Part shown: positions 23,848 to 39,144 of the stretch, in pieces
Position numbering within the stretch: position 1 is the stretch's first letter
Layout: each line of letters opens with the position of its first letter
Source: Mercurialis annua
Lineage: Eukaryota > Streptophyta > Magnoliopsida > Malpighiales > Euphorbiaceae
Direction: 5' to 3'
Length of the DNA: 64,000 nucleotides
NCBI RefSeq assembly: GCF_937616625.2
Contig: NC_065571.1
Location: 9,178,501 to 9,242,500 of the forward strand
Position numbers and translations under genes: made by a program
The notes under the pieces: generated by a model
Seen by the model: only the letters and a program-made list of their open reading frames with translations
The model's database searches: none
Told to the model about the DNA's origin: nothing

Positions 23848-24662
23848 CGGGTTTCAATAGTTCAGTCATAGCCCGTTTAGAGATATAGTATAAATTCAGA
23901 CAGTTAACCTCACGCGGCGTCGTTTAACGATGACAAAATGAAGAAGAATTTGTTAGTAGAATACACCTGAAATTTATTGTAATGTACACATTAATCTATT
24001 TTGTCATCAAATGTTAACATCTTTAACCTTTAAACCGCCGTGGAGAAGATTTATAATTTGAGTTATTTACAAAACGGAAAATTATGATTAAATATAATGT
24101 TTAAACAACTAAATGATTCAAATTACTAATATTTAGATGTTAATAGAAAAGAATAATGTGTGCATTTTGAAGGTTGAGTGTTTAACCCTATATACGTAAA
24201 ATTTTCTTATATCATTATCAGTGCTCTATTAAACTTCTATGTAATCTTAGGGATTAAATCAGTACAAAACTTAATAATAGGAATTCAATGTAGTAAGTTT
24301 TAAATATAAGGACCAAAGTGTACATATTATTATTGTAGTAAAAAGAAAGTGCGCCGACCACACTCTCAATGAACCACCGCGCCGTCAAACGGTGTCGCTT
24401 CCGAGGACACATTCGCTATTTTAGGATAATCAGAAGGGTAACTACGGAAACAAAAAAAATAAAATAAAGAAAGCGGTTGACTAACTGAACTCCACGACCC
24501 ACTCACCTGCCACCACCACTGTCACCCAAAAGCATATTCTTGACTCAATCAAAACAACCCAATTCATAATTTGACTCGGACATCTTCTTAGCTTGATCTA
24601 CACTAAAACCCACATTTTATTTTCCGCAAATCTCATAGTGAACGAAAGAAAATTTGAAAAAG
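23848..24662. other. Divergent promoter region between DTW and FAX-like genes
   Basis: Both flanking genes read outwards, so this is probably a shared upstream region. No ORF of note. A 24350-24420 stretch is richer in GC than the surroundings. I see no clear named regulatory site. Confidence 0.5.
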
Positions 24663-26372
24663 ATGCATGATTTTTGCTTGACGATCCCGTATGGGTTAAT
24701 TCTGGTAGTGGGAGGGATAATGGGGTATGTGAAAAGAGGGAGCACTGCATCGTTAGGTGGAGGAGTGGGTACTGGATTGCTTTTAATTTTAGCTGGGTAT
24801 ATCGGTCTTAAAGCTTTTCAAAGAGGGAAAAATTCTTATCCTGCTTTACTCATTGCCACTGGTACACTTGTTTCTTAATCTTGATTTTTTCGTTTATGTT
24901 TGATTTGGTTTCTCTTTATGTTTTCTTTGATTGAATTCTAACTGTGAAGGGATCTTTTTGAAAGAAATGAAATCTTGGTGTAAGTAACTATAACAACATA
25001 ATAATGCAAGAATTGGGTATGTTTAATTAATTTGAATTCTTGCATATGATTTGAAATTCTGTTGAAAATTAAAGAAATGGGTATAAGAAGAAATGTTTTT
25101 CTACTCGGGTATACTGTGTTTTTGTTAGCCTTGTTGTGGTTTGTATTAGTTATACTTAAGTTGCCTTGTTAGCCTTTTGTTTTACTGTTGTGCTAACTGT
25201 ACATTGTTCTGGCTTTGGAACAGTTTGTGCAGCGGTGCTGACATTTGTCATGGGACAGCGTTATATTCAAACCTCTAAGATTATGCCTGCTGGTGTTGTT
25301 GCTGGGATAAGGTAAGAAAAACTCATGTCCGTTCATGCTTAAAATCGCTTATTCAGTGTATGTAGACTCCATTTTCATATTCAATATTTTTGAATGTCTG
25401 TTTTGTTTGCTAAACATTTGATGAACTTTGTTGTATTTGTACTTAAAAAGAAATGAATCTCAAAGGAGGGGTTTTACGGTTTTATTGGGGGTTTGAGTAA
25501 GGAGTGAGGGAGTTGGTCTTCATTTTAACCTCTGTAAAAAAAATTCATTTGAACTTTCCATGAATTGCTCAATCCATCTTCATCTTCTCTGCAGCAGCCT
25601 CTTGTCAATTCTAAGATAATTTTTATTCCATTTACCGTTGATGCCATGCCAGTAAGTATTGGATAACTGGAAAAAAGTGGTCTTAGCCAGTCTTTTTCGT
25701 TGAGATGCTATGCGTGTGTATTGATTGTACAGTTTTCTCTGTTATTTAGTTTGATCTGGCTATTGTTGATATATATTAACTTGGACATATAGAGACTCTT
25801 TTTTTTTCCTGGAGAAGCGAAATGACAAGAACATCACTAGTCAATCTGTTTACATGTGTTAATGCCATACACAACTTCTGCTTCAAGTTCTCATATGAAG
25901 CTAGGATTAAATTTTTAGTGGATCCGTTCGTCTCTCAAACCACAAAAGCATCTTTCAGAAATGGAAAAAACAAGGTAGCATTCCAACTTCAAATAGTTGC
26001 CTCTTCCTGCACCAATCATGTGCAAACCCAGCTTGAAGACAAGCATGTTTTGGGTTTCATTGGCCCAAACAAATCTTAAATCATATCAATTTGCGTTGCC
26101 TTTTTTTCTTTTTCCGCTGTTGCTATGATTTGTAATATCTACTACCATGTGTGATCCTCAAATTAATTTATTTGAAGTAGTAGTTTGAAGGTTTTCTTTC
26201 TCTTAAAAGCCTTACAAATATTATGGATTTCTTTGTTGGTTGAAACGTTCATTTCATTTTTTGTTGAGTATCACACATATCATCATTGTTTTCTTGCAGT
26301 GCTCTCATGACTGGATTTTATCTTTACAAAGTTGCAACTGGGGGCAATCACATTCCAGCCAAGGCTGAGTGA
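24663..26372 (+). CDS. TMEM14-family protein, FATTY ACID EXPORT 5/6/7-like
   Basis: Exons 24663-24861, 25224-25311 and 26300-26372 give 119 residues, with phases 1 and 0/2 matching across GT-AG junctions. The ATG at 24663 (MHDFCLTIPYGLIL) is the family start; there is no upstream in-frame ATG. Four hydrophobic helices are visible. The conserved block GSTASLGGGVGTGLLLILAGY, the MGQRY motif and KIMPAGVVAGIRSALMT mark the TMEM14/Tmemb_14 family. In plants the short members (FAX5-7) are ER or secretory membrane proteins thought to move fatty acids, while the longer FAX1-4 carry plastid presequences; none is seen here. Intron 2 contains a short ORF at 25822-26079 that I treat as noise. Confidence 0.92.
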
Positions 26373-27320
26373 ATGCGTCCAGATACGTATACCACTACTT
26401 ACAGGAGATGAATTGGGATATAGAAACTCAGAATGCCTGTATTGGAAATTGTTAGTTGCCTGAACAAATTTGAACTGGCATCCTGTGTCCTTGTATTAGT
26501 TTTTTGTATGATACATTTGTCCTTTTACATCAGATATTTTTTAAAAGAGAAACCTGAAACTTACTGTAGTTCTGTTCTGTTAGACATTTTGCTTTCTTTT
26601 GTCTGCTTGTTCTTACTGAAACAATCTATTATAGAGTGAGTTTGAACCGGGAAATCAAATCACTGGGTGAAAATACCAGAAGGAAATCTGTTTAAACTAA
26701 ACTAAAGATTAAAATTGCAGAAAATTGACAGTTTCAGCATCTTTCTTCTTTAAATCAGCATGCCATGAATCTAGATGAATGAATAGGACTTTCCGAACTT
26801 CTTTTGTATGTAAGAGAGCTATGTAACATGGAAACATGAAGGCTGAAACAGAAAAATACCGAAATAGTAAACAGTCGAAATGATATTTTTCGAAATGAAA
26901 TAGTAAACAGTCGAAATAGAGTTTCAAAGTTTTAAAAGCGTTTCCGGCAGTGAAAAAACATAGGATTTGAGAAGTTTAGAGCGACACAATCTCTGTAGTT
27001 TTATAATGCGTATGTTGCTGTCAGCAAGTATATCTATTCACAATTTCACATCCATAATCTAGCAGCTATGACCTTAACCATTCACCTGTCCTGTTCAATC
27101 AAAATGTTTAAATCACCAGAAACTCCATTACATTAAAAACACAAAAAATGACAAACAGTCTAAAGTATAGCATATTGTATTAAGATACCAATACCAAAAT
27201 CATACCATCTTTCTTTACCTTATCTGCTGTTCTTATTTGGAAAGAAATCCAGCAAAATATCATCATATATCATCAACTCATCCTCACCATCTTACACTAA
27301 TCTCAATAAATTCCACAAAT
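26373..27320. other. Intergenic stretch with dispersed CGAAAT-rich repeat
   Basis: The FAX-like 3' UTR lies at the left end. At 26820-26990 the block with CGAAATAGTAAACAGTCGAAAT is duplicated. The following GTTTCAAAGTTTTAAAAGCG is related to sequences near 11800-11900, 28540-28610 and 29595-29690 (in the latter two on the opposite strand). This suggests a dispersed repeat family. No gene. Confidence 0.4.
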
Positions 27321-29577
<2,257 letters not shown>

Positions 29578-29961
29578 TTCTAATTACGTTAGCACAGAAA
29601 CTTTTCGTTTTCTACCTTCCGTCATTTCATTTTCGAAATTCTGAAACTTTATATTTATAGCATTCTGTTTCATCGTTTCCTAATGATATAGATAACAAAT
29701 ATATCAATCCAGAATCAATTATCATTGCTCAAGTGCTTAAATATTCCACATGAACAAATGTATTCTCCAAAACTACATAGCATTGAATATTAAAACTATT
29801 TTCTGCACTATTTACACAATTTCTGACACTAAATTCTACAGTTTCATTGCATATTTACAAGCAACATTCACAACTAGTGTAATTTAGGCAGCTTCTATGC
29901 GTTGTACCGTGTGGACACAGAAGCGAATAGCGAGGAACTCAGCTTAAGTCAGTAAAGCTGA
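29578..29961. other. Convergent 3' region between P450 and unknown gene 1
   Basis: 3' UTRs only. Contains TTTCGAAATTCTGAAACTT-like sequence of the dispersed family noted at 26.8 kb. Confidence 0.45.
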
Positions 29962-32900
29962 TTAGCAGGTTTGTGGTCGATAGTATTTTGGAGGCAGGGA
30001 TGGACACATTTCATTCATGTGGGGATATGGATCTACAGTATTGTATTCTGGTAACTCCATTCGGTACTTGCCTTTAATTTGACAAAAAGGAAGCTTTACA
30101 TCGTCCGCATCGTTGCACCACTTAGGAAGACGACTTGAGTTAGTCTCAAAGAACTTGAGCGTGTAGGCGTCTCTAATCTGCAAATTTCATCAATTATAAG
30201 TTTAATATGTGTTGAATAAAATAGCTTGAAGGAACTCAGATAAGAGCATTTAATCATTCAAATTATAGCTATTTCGATTCTTCCTCCCTAAAAACCAAAG
30301 AAGTAGACTCTAACCATGAAATAATTCTGTTTACAAGATTTAACTTCATTCGGACATTGCAATGGACAAAGAAACGATAAAAACAACTAGTTTTAATGTT
30401 TATAACAGATTCTTACACAGGCTCTATCCACCACGTTAACCGTGGACAACGTCTATGAAATTGTAACACATCTTTTAATGATGTGAATAAAATGATGTAA
30501 TTAGTTGTAATTTTTGACATTATATGACGTTTTGTAATTTCATAGGCTGTCCACGAACTATGTGGTGAACATAGTCTATATAAGAGTTTCTCATGTACCA
30601 AAGTCAAACTTAGTGCAGGCATATGTGCATGTCTGGGTGATGAAATGATATGGTGTGCATTTCAAGGTCTAATAAAATAAAAAAAGTTATTTTTCTATTC
30701 AGAGTGAAATATTTAATAAGTAAAATCACGGGTCTTGAAAAATTACCGTGAATTCAGTCACTTGAATAGAGTTCGCAACTGGACCAAAGAGTCCTGCTTC
30801 CTTGTACATTGCCAGAACAAAAGCAATACATGAGGTTGATTTCCCATCACTGTATAACCAGTCATCCTGTTCAGGGATCGTCAACAGTTCACCAAAGGAT
30901 GACCCACGCTTTTCAACTTCTACCAAGATATCAGAAAGATTAAGCCCCTGGATGACGCGCAAAAATTGAATCAATTCTTGAAAATATACGCTGATAATAA
31001 AACCAATATGAAAAAAAAAATTCAATAAAACCAATATATGCATGCACATTTGACAAACAGAACCAACATTCCAGAACTAGAGGATCATCCAATTCATTTG
31101 ACTAGCTCAAAATTCTGGCCTCGTGGTAAAAAAATCAATGCCATTTAGTTTTTTCATGGCCTAACAAATTCCTTAGGTTGCCAACCAGAACTATGTAACA
31201 TCGGATGCCATTTTACCCAGAGAAAACACAAAACAACCATTTTCCCATAAATCATCTTTTCCATATGTGGGAAAGAAATTTCAGCAGAACCATATGATCA
31301 GTTTAAACTTTGTTCCTATTAAGCCAGATAAGACAAGACTATATCGGAAAATTTGTTAAATACCTCAGTTCCAAGTCGCAGGTTCAAGGCTTCGTTCCAC
31401 ATATTAGCAGCATATGCAGGTTGTAACTGACTCCAAACTGTCATAACAGATGCTACCTGTATAACCATAGAGACAACAATTAACGCTTTCATAAATACAG
31501 GAAAGCCATGATTTGCAAGCAGGAAAACTGTGTACTCCAACAGCAAACTCTTACGAGAAACTTACTGAATTTCTTCTAACTGATTAAATTAATTTTATTT
31601 CTCTTGATTGGCATCTTTCACAACATTCAAGGACATCTACTACACTAAATCAACGGCATTTCTTGAATTGCAAATTTCACTTTGCATGAAACTGACGAAA
31701 GGATGCTTTTCATGCTGAATTATTATAAAATTTGCCTAAGAAAGTTTCTTGTGGATTTCATTTTATTAGCTAAAACAAAATGAAAGATTAAGACATCAGC
31801 ATCACTCCACATGCTTTCCTCATATGGAACACCTCAAGACATCAATGGACAATTAAATGCAAAATCAAAATTATGAGTCACATTTCCTAGATAAAATATA
31901 CATAGAAATGCAGGCATGCACATAGCATCTAGGAAAAACTTTCCACTTACGATTTACCATCCAAGTTTGAGCATATCATAGCCACATAATTCAGATGAGA
32001 GTTAAACACTAACATAATTAGCTGGAAACTAATTCTGCAATTCAAAACAAATACAAGGCAGAGAAGCAACAACCAAGCTAAAAACACCACCAGAAAATAG
32101 TTTATCCATAGGGGAGAAATATTCATACCAGGTGAGCATCCAAGGGTGGTGGATAGTTCTTATCTAAAGTGTCTATCCAGCTAAATATCATGTTATGGTA
32201 TCCGTAAGGTTGGCCGTTCATGCTTAATGCGTACTCCCATGCAGCAGTCTCATTAAACTTGGCTCGAATGTCAGGATGCAGAGGAAGCAGTGCAATATGT
32301 GGATTGGACTCATCCTTAGTCAGCTCAAAATCCCACCATTCATCCCATGGCAACAGAGCAATAATATCTAGTCCCTACAACCAAAAAAGGTAAAGTAACA
32401 TCCAGTCCTTTATGATCTTATCCCAAAATTTGGTAAAAAAAAATCTTATCCAAAATCATAATTACAAACGAAATAACAATGAAACCTAAATACCCCTATA
32501 GTTTCCATCTAATCCAAGAAAACAAAGTCAACTGTGATTTCTAAAGCACATAGATTAGGTTCTAGTCACTGTCTAGAATAAGCAGTCCAAGAAAAAGAAT
32601 ACATAAAAACAGAATCTCCCGGTGAGGACATGAGCTACTTCTTTAGATGTCTAGTTTCTATAACAAAAAAACATCACTTCTCCTCCATGATTTAAGCGAT
32701 AATGCAAAATTAAATTGAATAGATGTGCATAATATAGAGAATGTAAGACAATTCTTATTATGAATATTTTATTAAGAGTCTCACGTCAAGGATTAAATAT
32801 ATATATCAATTTGAGACCTTTAAATGGAGATATATTGAACCCATAATGCCATGCATTATGGTCCGGAGAAATTCAATGGCGCCGTCACCAGAATACTCCT

Positions 32901-34767
32901 ATATAAATATGGGAAAATATTTATATACATGTAAAATCAAAGAATGTGTATATACGGTGATTATAAGAGGTGCTATAGTTAATATTTGAATCTATTTACC
33001 CAACTATTTTATATATATCTAGGCAAGCTCTAAGATTACCTCTTCATTCTCATGTCCTGATTCACCAACCCAAAGTTTTCCTTCAGAATCCTTTAAGCAA
33101 ACAGCAGTATGACCAGCATAAGCTCCACTCACCCACTTCTCCATAGTCTCAAAACCACCCCACCTCCCACGAATTTTTGATATTGCCAGGAAATCTCCAG
33201 ATTGAATATCATCAGTGGTGATGTTAGTAACCCAGGGCTGGGGACGTTCTTCAAAGGTAGCACCCATGTGCTTCTCGAGGAACGCAATGTTGGCATTCTC
33301 TCCCCATCCGGTATTTGTAAAAAGAGGGAAGACATCCCACAGTGCTTGAAGCGATCCTAGCATCCCAGCTTGCATGAGAAAAATAGATATTCCCCTATTT
33401 TTCACCTAATCCCACACAAAATAAGACATCATCTGCTGCTCAAATTTTGCATAAAGATAACTAGAAGTTGTAGCAGGTCATCAATGACCAAAAGTGGAAA
33501 CTTACGTATTCATATTCAGCTTTCCCTTCCCACTCCTTAAATTCAATTTTATGCTCCCGAGAGAGAAAATAGTAATCCCAAGTAACACGATATGGAGTTG
33601 CAAAAACATAAATATCCATGCATGTCCAGCTATGAGCACCATCAACCTGAATAATTTTACAAAACCTTTATACTCCGAGAACTTCACCATCTTTAAGTGA
33701 AAATTTAAAGAAGGTACAAAGAAGAAAAAAAGCTAATGAACAGAAGCAAAGCTAAATACAAAAAATAATCATCTTCAATGATTGATACTGTCAATACTCG
33801 TGGAGATACCTCTGCTCTGCCCCAAAGAGACATAAAAAAACTTACCACATACCACCCTTGGATATCTCTTATCGCCCAACAGGCCAAAACAGTTCAAACA
33901 AATAGAATCAACATGGAGAGTCATTTTTCCTTCTTACTCTCTCCTGACAATCTGATGCAGATTTGATTGATCATATACCGACTAAAGTAAATTCCAAAAA
34001 TTTCTTCAACAAAATAGATTCAACACTAAGACATTAGGGCACTCAGTGGTTGATTTGCTATGCTAAGGTACAAATTTCCAGTTCGCCACAGCTCGAATAT
34101 CTCACACAAATAATGTAACGAATACAAAGTCATCTATAATTTCTTAATAACTCTCAGTAGCATAAGTGAATCCTTATATAAAAGTAAAAAGAAAAGAAAA
34201 ACAACACTCTAGCTCTCTGCCAAACTAGTCAGTCTTTGAATTACAAACACAAACTCAATTCAAATAAGATGCTTTCATTTCATAGCCACCCACCAAAATA
34301 AAACTAACAATAATTTAAATTGGCCACTGTTTTATTGAAAATTCGCTATACCCAACATACAAAATCAAAAAATAATCGCAACCCACATCAAAAAAATTAA
34401 AATTCCTAACTAAAAAACCAAATCTTTAATGATTTTATTTTACCTTAATATGAAGGGTACCACCACCAAATTGACTACCAGTCTTATTATGAAACTCCAT
34501 CCAAGCAGTACTATTATAAAAGCAAGCGCCCTTCCATTGAGCAGTGCTGTTCAAAGAATTGGCAGCACCCACAAACGTCGGCAAAAGGTCAACGGCGCTG
34601 TTTAAACGATTCAGAATTAGCCAAGAAACTTCTCTAGGAATCAAGGGTAGTAAATCTTGGGGGTGAAATGGTAATTTTACTGCTGCTGATGATGATGATA
34701 CTGCCAGAAAAATTGAAAGAATAGAACTGATTGTGAAGATTATTGTTAGGGACAAAGATTGTGCCAT
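29962..34767 (-). CDS. Secreted protein of unknown function, tandem copy 1 (At4g27020/At5g54870-like); possible permuted NlpC/P60 fold
   Basis: Seven exons on the minus strand: 34767-34444, 33646-33506, 33405-33040, 32374-32129, 31456-31364, 30947-30747 and 30177-29962. All are phase 0 and total 528 residues. A signal peptide is visible (MAQSLSLTIIFTISSILSIFLAVSS), and several N-x-S/T sites fit secretion. I do not recognise a named domain. The order of conserved features is SGDFLA (225-226 = GD), YAGHTAVCL (H254), VGESG (E270), AWEYALSMNGQPYGY in exon 4, and GKSTSCIAFV (C430). That matches the layout of circularly permuted NlpC/P60-type papain-like enzymes, in which His and the acidic residue precede the Cys. 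This is inference. The C-terminus is Cys/Pro-rich (RLPKWCN, PFCQIKGKYRMELP, CPSLPPKY). The neighbour at 39.1-44.3 kb is a paralogue with the same exon structure. Arabidopsis relatives carry an 'inositol phosphatase' label that the sequence does not support. Confidence 0.88.
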
Positions 34768-34959
34768 GGTTGATTGTAGGAGAAGAGGGAGAAGATAAAA
34801 CGGAAAATAAAAAAAAATTAGGATGAAGTTAAAAGAATTTTAGAACTCTTTGTGCGCATTTTGGCTGTCACTCTCTTTCTAATTTTGATTTCTCTCAATA
34901 AAATCAAGAATTTGTCCCTACCCTTTTCATTTAAGGTTTTTTTTTTAGAGTAGATCGCT

Positions 34960-35329
34960 TTAATCAAACAACATGATCCTCCACTTTTATTTACTTTAAC
35001 CATTTGATTCCTGTGTTTATTTTTAGTGTTATTTAACTGAGTTAAAAAGTTTAACTAAAAAAAGTTTCAATTTCAATTTCAATTTAGTGCTTGAACTTAA
35101 TTTTGACACAAATATAAATAAAAGTGCAATGGCTTAATAAATTCGATTTATTTAATTTTTACTTTTCTACTTTTGATTTTGTAGAATTTTAATCTCACTT
35201 GAATTTTAATCTCACTTGAGTTTAATATAAGTTTAAGGAATCATTTGACTCAATTGACTAACGTCAAAAATGGATGGAAACACTAAACTGTTAATAGAAA
35301 CAAAAATGGAGGACTACATCGTTTGATTT
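34960..35329. repeat. Foldback element (MITE-like)
   Basis: Left arm AATCAAACAACATGATCCTC and right arm GAGGACTACATCGTTTGATT are inverted, with further weaker pairing inside. I could not define the target-site duplication. Confidence 0.5.
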
Positions 35330-36886
35330 TCTAATGGAATGACGAAATTGTGAATTATAACATATGTTGGGACTTAAAGTAATTTTCTCTTTTTTTAATA
35401 CTAGTTGCATTACGTGCTATGAACGTGACTCATAATGTGGATCGTCAATCTATGTATTGATAGATTCTTCATAACTATACTAATATATTTTATTTATATT
35501 CGGTATTAAATTAGTTAGATTTTTTTTATTATAAATAAATAATACTTCAGTTTATTAATTTTTAAATTAGTTGTCGTTCATCAGCAGTGAGAGATTCGTT
35601 TCACCATTCATTAGTACCGCAACTCGTTTCATCATTCCCTAGAAAACTTATATTTCATCAGCACCGTTTTTCATTGCCATTCTTTCGTATGTCGTTTGTT
35701 TTGTGTTTTTCTTTAAAGAAACAAGGAGGAGCAACATTGGTTCATCAATAGCGAGCGTGGTGTGACAATATTGATTCGTCATTCGTCGCTTATTAAGAAG
35801 AAGAAAAGAAAAGGAGAAAGAGGTGGCGTTGGAAACGAGTTAAAGAAAAAACGGATGAAGAGGCGGCGGTAGAGAGAAACGAAGAAAAAAATTAAAATAA
35901 AAAAAAGAAAGAAAGGTCCTTACCTTTTTATTTAAAACGAATACAATATTGTAATAAAATCATAAACAAATAATTGAATTTTGAAAATCATTAAATGCCA
36001 ATTTGAAGAATGAAACAAACATGCAGGGTTTTTTAAATTTTTTTTTCATTTCCTAGAAGTACGTGCGTCTTATGATCAAGGGTGAGACTAGAAGAGGAGA
36101 ATTCGACAGGAAATGGCAAAAGTTGAAAATTATTTACCACCTTTTATAAAATTGATTCTTTTAATATTTCATATCAACTTGAGGGGTGAATTGATCTTTT
36201 ATTCGTTATTTAACTTATCATTTCGCATCACAAACATCATTATCTCAAATAAGGCTGCTAGTTAAAGAGTACAAGATACCTTCATATGATCTCTTTCTTC
36301 AAAAATATAATATTGTGTTTTGTGTATAAAGATGTGAAAAATTTGAGCTGAATCGAATAATCAAACTAAACTGAAGAAAATCTTTTAATATTTATATTTT
36401 TTCGTTTGATTTTTGGTTCTATTAAGTTTTAAACATGAAAAATGTCGATTAAGATATAGTATAAACCAAGCTAAAAAATCAAATTGAACTGAAAAAATCA
36501 ATCAAACAAACTAATTTAGCTCAATTGTTAAAAAAATTAACTTTTAAAATGTCTAGTCCAGCTTGATTTTTAAATAAAACTTCAGTTTAAATTTGTTGGA
36601 ACAGAATGCGAAATCTCCAGTTGCTTTAGTTTAGGTATACATGCTAACAGAATTTTGGATATTGACATATATATAGCAATAATAGATGCTTTAAAGCATC
36701 GAAATGTTCCTTTATTTGTTTCATATTTCTCTTTATCTTTTGTTGGATCAAGCATGGATATCCCTTAATTCACATTTCTCATTTATTATAATTCAATTTC
36801 GTTTGCACATAGCATTCATACAATTCTTATTTCGGTAATTAGGAAGGGAGAGTGTTTATGAGAGGAATTAAACAGATTGGAATTTA

Positions 36887-37016
36887 AACTTGAGGGGGTC
36901 ATGTTCACGATCCACAATAAACGGTGTAGATTAATTTTACTAAGACCGTATTTTTTTTATCTACACCATTCATTTTACAATGAACAATATGAATCGTGAA
37001 CATAACCTCTCAAGTT
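36887..37016. repeat. 130-bp foldback repeat, CTTGAGGGGGTCA family
   Basis: AACTTGAGGGGGTCATGTTC at the left pairs with GAACATAACCTCTCAAGTT at the right. An inner pair (GGTGTAGAT / ATCTACACC) encloses the loop. The same family occurs near 2110-2220. Confidence 0.55.
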
Positions 37017-39144
37017 CATTTTGTATCATTTGAATTATAGCTCATTGATCATTCAGACAATTCTTGTACATATTTTTTTTGTTAGACTAATTGATTTAAA
37101 ATCCAGATATCTTTTTTTGAAATAAAAAGTTCTATTAATCAAAAACTGATTGATCAGCCAGCACATAGAATTTAATAATCGGAGGGACATGCCCCAACCA
37201 ATTAGAAAAACTAAAATAGCCATATGCTATTACATGAGATTTTCTATCGTAATTAAAACAACATATATGCATCTCAATTAAGTTCAAGTAGTCATGTTTA
37301 CAAAGCAAAAAGTTATTGTTGAAAGCATCCATTACAACCTTTAAAATAAGGGAAATTAGACTAGCTTGGCTTGTCATGATAATATTAATTTTAATCGCAC
37401 GACTGCTACAACTAGCAGTTATAATTTTATCATTAAAGTCCCTAATCACATCTTCCATGACATATCTCTTCTCTTGAACATTAAAGACATCATCTATATT
37501 GACGCAAAACATACCGATATTTGGTGAAATCCGTCGTAAGATGGTGGCTTTAATTGTTTTAGAGATCCAATTCGCTTGTATCGTAAAAAAAAATTTCATC
37601 TCCAACGATGAAAAAAACTATTCTAATTTCAATTAGAACAGATCTAATAAAATTAAGATATTAAGGTAGAAAATAATTTCTAGATCTAGATCAAAATTAT
37701 AAAAAAGGCTAAAAAACTGAATTTGAAAAATTGAGAAAGTGATTTTTGCCCAAAAAGGGCCAAAACCCACCTTCCAAATGAAAAAAGGAAAAAAACTTAT
37801 TAGGATTTGAGAGATTTCTCAAAAAAGAGAGACGGTTAGGGTTTCTTTTATTTTATCTTACGGATATTTAAATTTGTAAAATTAATTTTTCAACATATAT
37901 TTTCCCTATTTATGAACTTTATTATGAAACTTTGTTCTGTAAAAATTAAATCTATTTATTATTTCAACAAATATGCATAATTTTCTTCTTCATATAACTA
38001 AAGAATTATTGATATTTATATCACATTGGATCATATTGGTTTCTGGTTTAGCTAAAAGAAGCTTTCTTAGTTCCGGTTATTCACACTCAAGCGCTCCACT
38101 AGGAGTTCCTTGCACACCTCTAGGAAGACTAGGATCCACATAGTTGTCATTTAATTTCTATTAAGTGGTAAATTATAGATATGATACATCTACTTTACAT
38201 TTTAATCAGCTTTTCATGTTATAACTAAAATTACATTTTAAAATATTTGTTATTTATATTGTAACTACATACAATATTTAGTTTAATAACATTTGAAATG
38301 TTAATTTAATTACTTTTTTTGATAATTGAACTTAAAGTGGCCTATTATTATTCTAGCTAGTATATATAGTATTTATCCTAAATATATATTGTAAATTCTT
38401 ACTCTACATTTTTATTAATTTATTACCAATTTCATATATTTTTGTTTCTTTGATAATTGTATATATTTTTATAATACCCATTCAAACTTCGAGTTATTAT
38501 TTTTATACTTCATAAGTATTTTTTAAAATTTTAAAAATATAAATTTCCAAAGATAATACATAATATTTGCTTTACAAAATAAATCTCTCATAATAATTCA
38601 CTTGTAAAAATTTACAAAATAAATAAATAAGAAGAAGAGAAGAATAAGCAGAGAATAAAAAAAAAACAGAAGAAAAGCAAAGAAGGAAGAAAAAAATCAT
38701 AAAAGGTATTTTAATTTTTAAATTGTAAATATTAAGAGGTTATAAGCGTGTTATATTTTACAAAACACAATATGTTGATCTTTGTAACTCGACTGGTGAA
38801 ATAATCTCTTTTTTTAAGATTTTTTTTTTTTACCACAGCTCTACTTAAAATCAAACAATCTCTTATATAGATGAGCTACTTTTGTGTTGTGCCTCAATAT
38901 TTTTGTGTTGTGCCCTCAATCTACCAAATTACATAATTCAAATCTTTGGCATTTAGACACTATTAGGAAAAAAGTAAATCATGTTCTATAATTTTGTCAA
39001 ACCAAAGTTGAAACTAAAGCTTATTGTATTTACAGCTGATAAAAAAAAACAAAGGCAGTTGATTCCCTTATTTATATATATCATCTCTCTATTTCTATAC
39101 ACATAAACTGATAGAGAGAAATTGTTGATCATGGCAATGGTAAT

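Larger units (their letters stand above)
34768..39144. other. Spacer between the tandem paralogues; repeats only
   Basis: 4.4 kb of AT-rich sequence without a believable gene. It holds foldbacks at 34960-35329 and 36887-37016 and a low-complexity purine-rich stretch near 35800-35910. A minus-strand ORF of 156 codons at 37135-37605 contains VIRDFNDKIITASCSS, which faintly resembles the RNase H-like domain of plant LINE elements; I do not call it a gene. Confidence 0.45.

Noticed and set aside
25822..26079. 85-codon ORF inside intron 2 of the FAX-like gene
   Set aside because: No recognisable domain and flanked by good splice signals of the host gene; likely chance.
26820..26990. CGAAATAGTAAACAGTCGAAAT duplicated block as a regulatory array
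   Set aside because: Similar GTTTC...AAAGCG sequence appears at several other places in the window, so a dispersed repeat is the simpler reading.
29962..34767. Labelling the unknown pair as inositol-1,4,5-trisphosphate 5-phosphatase
   Set aside because: That label circulates for Arabidopsis relatives, but no 5-phosphatase motifs are visible in either copy.
37135..37605. 156-codon minus-strand ORF with a faint RNase H-like look
   Set aside because: No clear catalytic acidic set, no neighbours of a LINE, AT-rich codons; too weak to call a gene or an element.
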